NCBI RefSeq assembly: GCF_037975245.1
Contig: NC_092563.1
Location: forward strand, 110,001-172,000
Reading direction: 5' to 3'
Source: Apostichopus japonicus
Taxonomy: Eukaryota > Echinodermata > Holothuroidea > Aspidochirotida > Stichopodidae
DNA: 62,000 bases
In this document: positions 52,601-58,600 of the stretch, piece after piece
Numbering within the stretch: position 1 is the stretch's first letter
How the letters are laid out: each line of letters begins with the position of its first letter
Notes under the pieces: model-generated
What the model was told of the DNA's origin: nothing
The model's database searches: none
The model's input: the letters and a program-made list of their open reading frames with translations, nothing else
Translations under genes and position numbers: made by a program

Positions 52601-55600
52601 TGGAGAGAGAGACTGGAGGAGGTTAAGACAATATATGCCCCTCCCTCTACCATTCATCGGGAGTCCTGCCCCAACCTGATGGAATACAAACAAAGTTATT
52701 TTGCTTGAATTAGCATACACTAATCTACATAATTCTGCATATTTTAGACTGAAATGCTTGAACAAAGCTGCTTGAAAATTCAAGATTTTCTTGGATTGTA
52801 AGGAGACCAATCTTCATTTTAATTTATGATATTGAACGAAGAAAGACAGATTTACATAACAATAGCTCAAATCTAAATGTTGTTGAATTGACAAAATAAG
52901 TGACGTTTTCTAACAAGAACTATCTGTCAGATAGTCTATCCTTATTACCTCTTACATCTAGCATTTTGCTCAACAATATTTACAAGAGTAAGCTTTAAAT
53001 CTTCAAAAGTACAAAATGATCAAAGTGTTTACTACCATGTAACTTGTAATAAGTTCCTTTTACAACTTATTTTATTATCCAACATATGACACAGTGGGCG
53101 GAACTTAGATCACAACACCAGAATTTAAGACTTTCAAAGTCAATATACCATGAGCCGAGCAACCAGAGCATGTGGTTTAGGGATGTTTGCATTGCTCTCA
53201 AATTCAATTGTATAGTCCTCATCCTGTGCCTCTCGTTTCTTGCTAGCGATATGAGCAGCGTTCTTGCACACCGCTCCCATTGCTTCTGTATACTTTACTG
53301 GACCTAAAAATTCTAGCAAGAATGGCCACAGCACCTAGAAAGAAATTTCAAAATGAAAACATTAATCAGCAGTTTGCAAGATTGCTCTTGGATGAAACAC
53401 CCCTCTTACTATGATCCGACCGGGAACCGAACCCAGAACCTCCTGATTGCTAAGCCTCATTGCTTCAAATGCCACCCGCTTTATCTACTCGGCCACAGCA
53501 CCGGTATAAAATGGGAATAAGTCTCTGATCGAGCACTGAATAGTTCTACCCTGTATAAGTTGCTTAAGTTTAAAACACTATCCTAGGAAAGAGTCCCTCT
53601 GTCCATCTGAAAAGATAGCTGACAGTTCTCTCTAGGATACTTGTAAGACCTAATGTAACAACCAACACTGCTGAATTCCATTGTTACTTCATTTCTTACC
53701 ACATTTTGAGTCTTGGTGGTATCAACACAGAATCAACAGTACTTACTACAATATCTTGTAATTTTTTTTTACAAGCTTTGAAGAATTTCTGTCATTGGAG
53801 TACAGAATTAATTCTATGGGATTGTGGTTTTAGTTATGGATAGAAGGGATACTAATAAAGGGATATGAACTTGTTTTGCTGAAAAGAGTAGTTACACAAA
53901 AGAGTGAATCTTAGTAGGGTGGAAATAAACTGTGTTGTTGAGATATGGGTTGGGGTTACAGCCTGTTGAGGTATAGTTAAGAAAGAATGGCCAAATTATT
54001 TTTTTTCTCTGGTAAAAACAATTAGTAGAGAAAAACTGCACTATACAGATACTGACCACAAATAACCATTTTAGGGTAAAGATGGAATAAAAAGTGACCA
54101 ACTAAGGACAACTACCTAAATGTAAAAATATAAAAGAAAATACTAGTAGGGTGGAGACCGACCATATTACCAATATGCAGGCAAATATAACTCACCAGTT
54201 CCATGTTTGAGATGGTTATGGTGATGAGGTGAATACTAGTGGGGTGGAGACCAACCATATTACCAAGATGCATGGCAAATATAACTCACCAGTTCCATGT
54301 TTGAGATGGTTGTGGTGATGAGGTGAATACTAGTGGGGTGGAGACCAACCATATTACCAATATGCAGGCAAATATAACTCACCAGTTCCATGTTTGAGAT
54401 GGTTGTGGTGATGAGGTGAATACTAGTGGGTGGAGACCAACCATATTACCAATATGCAGGCAAATATAACTCACCAGTTCCATGTTTGAGATGGTTGTGG
54501 GTGATGAGGTGAATACTAGTGGGGTGGAGACCAACCATATTACCAAGATGCAGGCAAATATAACTCACCAGTTCCATGTTTGAGATGGTTGTGGTGATGA
54601 GGTGAAGTACATTTTCACACATCGTTCGTAAGGTTTCGTTATGAATTTGTTCTGGGTCTGTTCTCTTCTGGGAAGTTGGCTGAGAAAAAGATAAAGATTA
54701 TATGTAATAAAATGTTAATAAATAATAATTAGGTGAGAGACAACATATAACATATAAACTAATAATAAACATTAACTGAGTTTCCCTCCATTTTTATGTT
54801 GTTAAACAATATTTTAATCAGGACCTCCGAAGCATGGTATGTTGCTTTTCCAAAGTGAAAACTACAAAATCAATGAGAAAACTACCCGATAACATCATTG
54901 GAACGTATGGCAAACAATGATTAATGAAATCACACATAAATGTATTTGAGTTGAAATACATATTTTTTTGTATAAAATTAAAGAAAACAACAAAAACATA
55001 ACAACAGTTAAAGAAATAATAGGAGGAAAGGTTACCTGCATTTCTTTCTGTAGCGAGCACTGCCTAATGATGAATTCTATCATGAGGTTGCCACCTTCTA
55101 GACTAAGGTAGTCATGGTGTGCCATAGCTATAATCACTTGGGCAAATCTTTGTTTCACCTTTAGAATGAATATATAATAATCAAAGTTGAAATTATCACA
55201 CATAGAAAACATCATATTTTTAGTATACAGTTCATTATATTATTTTATTTTTTAGAACAATATTACTTCATTTTGAACATATGATAACATATGTAACAAG
55301 GCTTCATGTAGTTGCATAGTGGATAATTAATTTTGGCAACTTTTGACATTATCAAAGTACAAACATCTTCATTTCAAGAATATTATTCCTAGAGTAAATT
55401 ATTTCCCACACATTTTAAAGAAACAGCAGAAATCAAGACTTCTACACATTCTAGATTCAAGTTCTTCAACTGTCAATCTACAATTTGAGAACTTTTTTAA
55501 ATATAGGGAATTCTTTAACATATAGATAAAGAAGAGAACATATTTCTAGTACCTTATTGTTGGTTTCCTGTAGACCTATCTTCAGTCCAGATAAAATGAG

Positions 55601-58600
55601 TGACTTTTTATCTTCTAGGTGTGGACCTGTAGCAGAAAGAATAAGCAAGCAACAGAAAGTTTTACATAAATGTTTCCATATGTTTTTGTAAATGTTAACT
55701 ACTAAGTTAGATTGTAAGAAACAGGAAAAGTACTTTGAAAAATTGATTTTTAGTTTTTCTTTTTTTTTTAGGAACGGATATTTTTGTTAGGAATTGGATG
55801 CCTTGGTCTCCTTTAAATCATGTGGACATGACTTAACTACAAAATTGCTCCACATCTAATAAATTCTTCAAGGAACAGAAAGTCAACCAGGACAGAGATA
55901 TGAAACATTTCTTTTAGAATGCACTGCAGTGAGATGCTGCAATCAATTGAACACGTTCCTTACAAGCATCCCTAAAACAACCTGGCCACGAATAAAACAA
56001 GAAAAAGAATCAGTGAAACTATGTCCTTGACTTCTTACCAGCCGAATTTATCAACTGCCTGAAGATGGATAGTGTTCCAATTCGTACTCTTTCATTGTTT
56101 GGCTCTAGTTTAGCTAAGAGGAAGTTGATAACTCTATCGGAGAAAGAAACAGCTAACACAGCAAAACATCTCAGTAGTTCGTTATGGTTTTTGACTGTCA
56201 TCGGGCTACCAAAGTCAGCTGGTATGCATGCCTGGAAATGTGAAGATTACAGGAAGTCAAATGACTGCAAAGTTCAGGCAAGATTATTAAAGGCAAATTT
56301 CAGAATTAATCAACACAAATATTTGACAGTTACCATACTCAAAACTTGCATTCAAATTTGGTTACAATCAGGTTGGTCTAATTCAATCTAAGATATGAAC
56401 ATTGGTAGAATTTTATAGGGAAACTACACTTTGAAGTCATGATAGTAAAACAAATTATGATACAGTAACATGTAATTCATAAAATCTTAATTAGAACAAA
56501 AAACAAAAAAAGGGACAATGAAACTTGATTAGGCTGATGCATATTATAACGGTTATGTAATTCAATTTACCTGAGCATGTAATTGGTTGAGTATGAGTTC
56601 AAGCTGAGGATCAAGTATTTTACTTCCACCTGCCACCGATGCTTCCAAAATCATGCAAAAGCTCTGGAAATTATGAAAGAAAATCAAAAACATGGCATGT
56701 AACCGAACTTGATATTTTATGCAACCATAAAAGGTCTCTCAGAAGACTTCATCACCAAAAGACCTGACACATGTGGGACATTTGCTAATGTTGTCCGCAC
56801 AAAACAGTGAACTTATTTGACATGAATGTTATGCGATGGAATAACCGACACCTCTCTGACCCAATTCACTTTATTATACATTTAGTACTTCATGAGTTGG
56901 TTCCACAGATAACTATTTAAATGACTGACTACAGTCGCCGCCCATTCTCAAATCATCACACAAATCCCAATTTCAAGCACACTGTAAGTCAAAGCTTGAC
57001 ATTTGAGTACCCACTGGGCACAACTTTTTATTGACTATGCTTTCATATCATGCTTCAATGTACTTGTACTGACAGTATTAACAGTATCAATATCCTGTTT
57101 CTATTATATTGTCAGTGATATGAGAGGACAGTACAGAGTGGTAGCTGGTACAAGGATAGAAATTGTCCAAACTAATTGTTGAATCAATTGAGACAAACAT
57201 ATTTAACATATTGTATCTAGAAGACTGAACATATTTAGCATATAGTAGAAGACTGAACATATTTTACATATAGTAGAAGACTGGAGATTTATAAACCACT
57301 ATCTAACGTGTCATTCTAGTAGATGTCAATTAGTTGTTGTTTCATGTCTACACTTACTATTTGCAGTGTCAGTTTTTGACATTAAAATATGCAACTGATT
57401 ACAAATAAGGAAAATATAGCAAAGTTAATGAGCAGAAACAAAGAGTGTAAATGTCTAGCTTTATAAAATGTACTTTTCAAAAAGAGTTGTTTTAGACTCT
57501 TCCAGCCACTGAGAAATAAATATATATATATCTATATATATAATTGAAATTGTAGTGAGTTGGAAAATCCAGAACAGTGAAATACCTTCCAGCCTCCACC
57601 GGGACTCAAACAGGAGCCTCCTGCTTTATATGCAGACACCCTAACCAACTAGTCTATGGATGCTTATTGAATGTCCAGAGGCAGGAAAACCAATTCCAAT
57701 TCAGTGTTTTTTCCAGCCGCTGTGATGGCGTAATGAGATAAGCTCCGATCTTCTATTGATCGTGATTTCTTTCATACGGAGGATTTCATACTTTTCTTCC
57801 ATGCAGAGGTTGCAAGCGCCACTTTGTTGAGTGTCTGATCCCTTTTGTTGTGTGTTTGATATATATATATATATATATATAACCACACCATCTTTTTGGT
57901 GCTATATGACAATGTACATACACATATACACATATACCTCAAGGTAACTACCTGAGTGATGTAAAATGGCTCAGACTGCCTCTTGTACAGATTCAGGATG
58001 GATGGAATGAGTTTTGGAAGTTGCTCCTCCAGTTTGTTCTGTGCCAGGATATAAGACATGTGTCCCAATGCTTCCACCACAATGAGTCGTAACTGAGGGG
58101 GATGGATGATGAGATAAAATGTTCATATATGTTCTATGTTACATGACTTATCTATCTTTAACTGGGGTAACATCTCCAATTTACACATGGTGTTGATTCC
58201 TGCTTTCCAGGGCATTCATCTAAACCATTAGTTACCACAAGTTATTAGCTTCAAACTGAAGTTGCTGAATACACTTGTGAAAGCAAGGTCTCCAGTCAAA
58301 ACACTAACACAAAACAATATTCAAAGTTTTAAAGTAAGTGATATTTTGTGTTGTGTTGTCTTTTCCATATTCTGACCATCTAATGAAGCATTGTGATACG
58401 TACACGTATTAAGGTACATTTAAATCTAAGGGATCTAACAGGAAATTATCCCTCTTTGTCCATCTGTGGTAGAGAGGTGTTGCACCCTGCTACAGGGAAA
58501 AATAGAAGATCTCACCTTAGCTTCTTTAGATTGCAACCACACATTGAAAAGGACGCTGAAAGCAGAGTAAATTTGTGAGGAGAAGGCCATTTTCTTGACG

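Noticed and set aside
53405-53506. A functional tRNA gene
   Set aside because: A- and B-box-like words are present, but the arms do not pair into a complete cloverleaf; better explained as a SINE piece.
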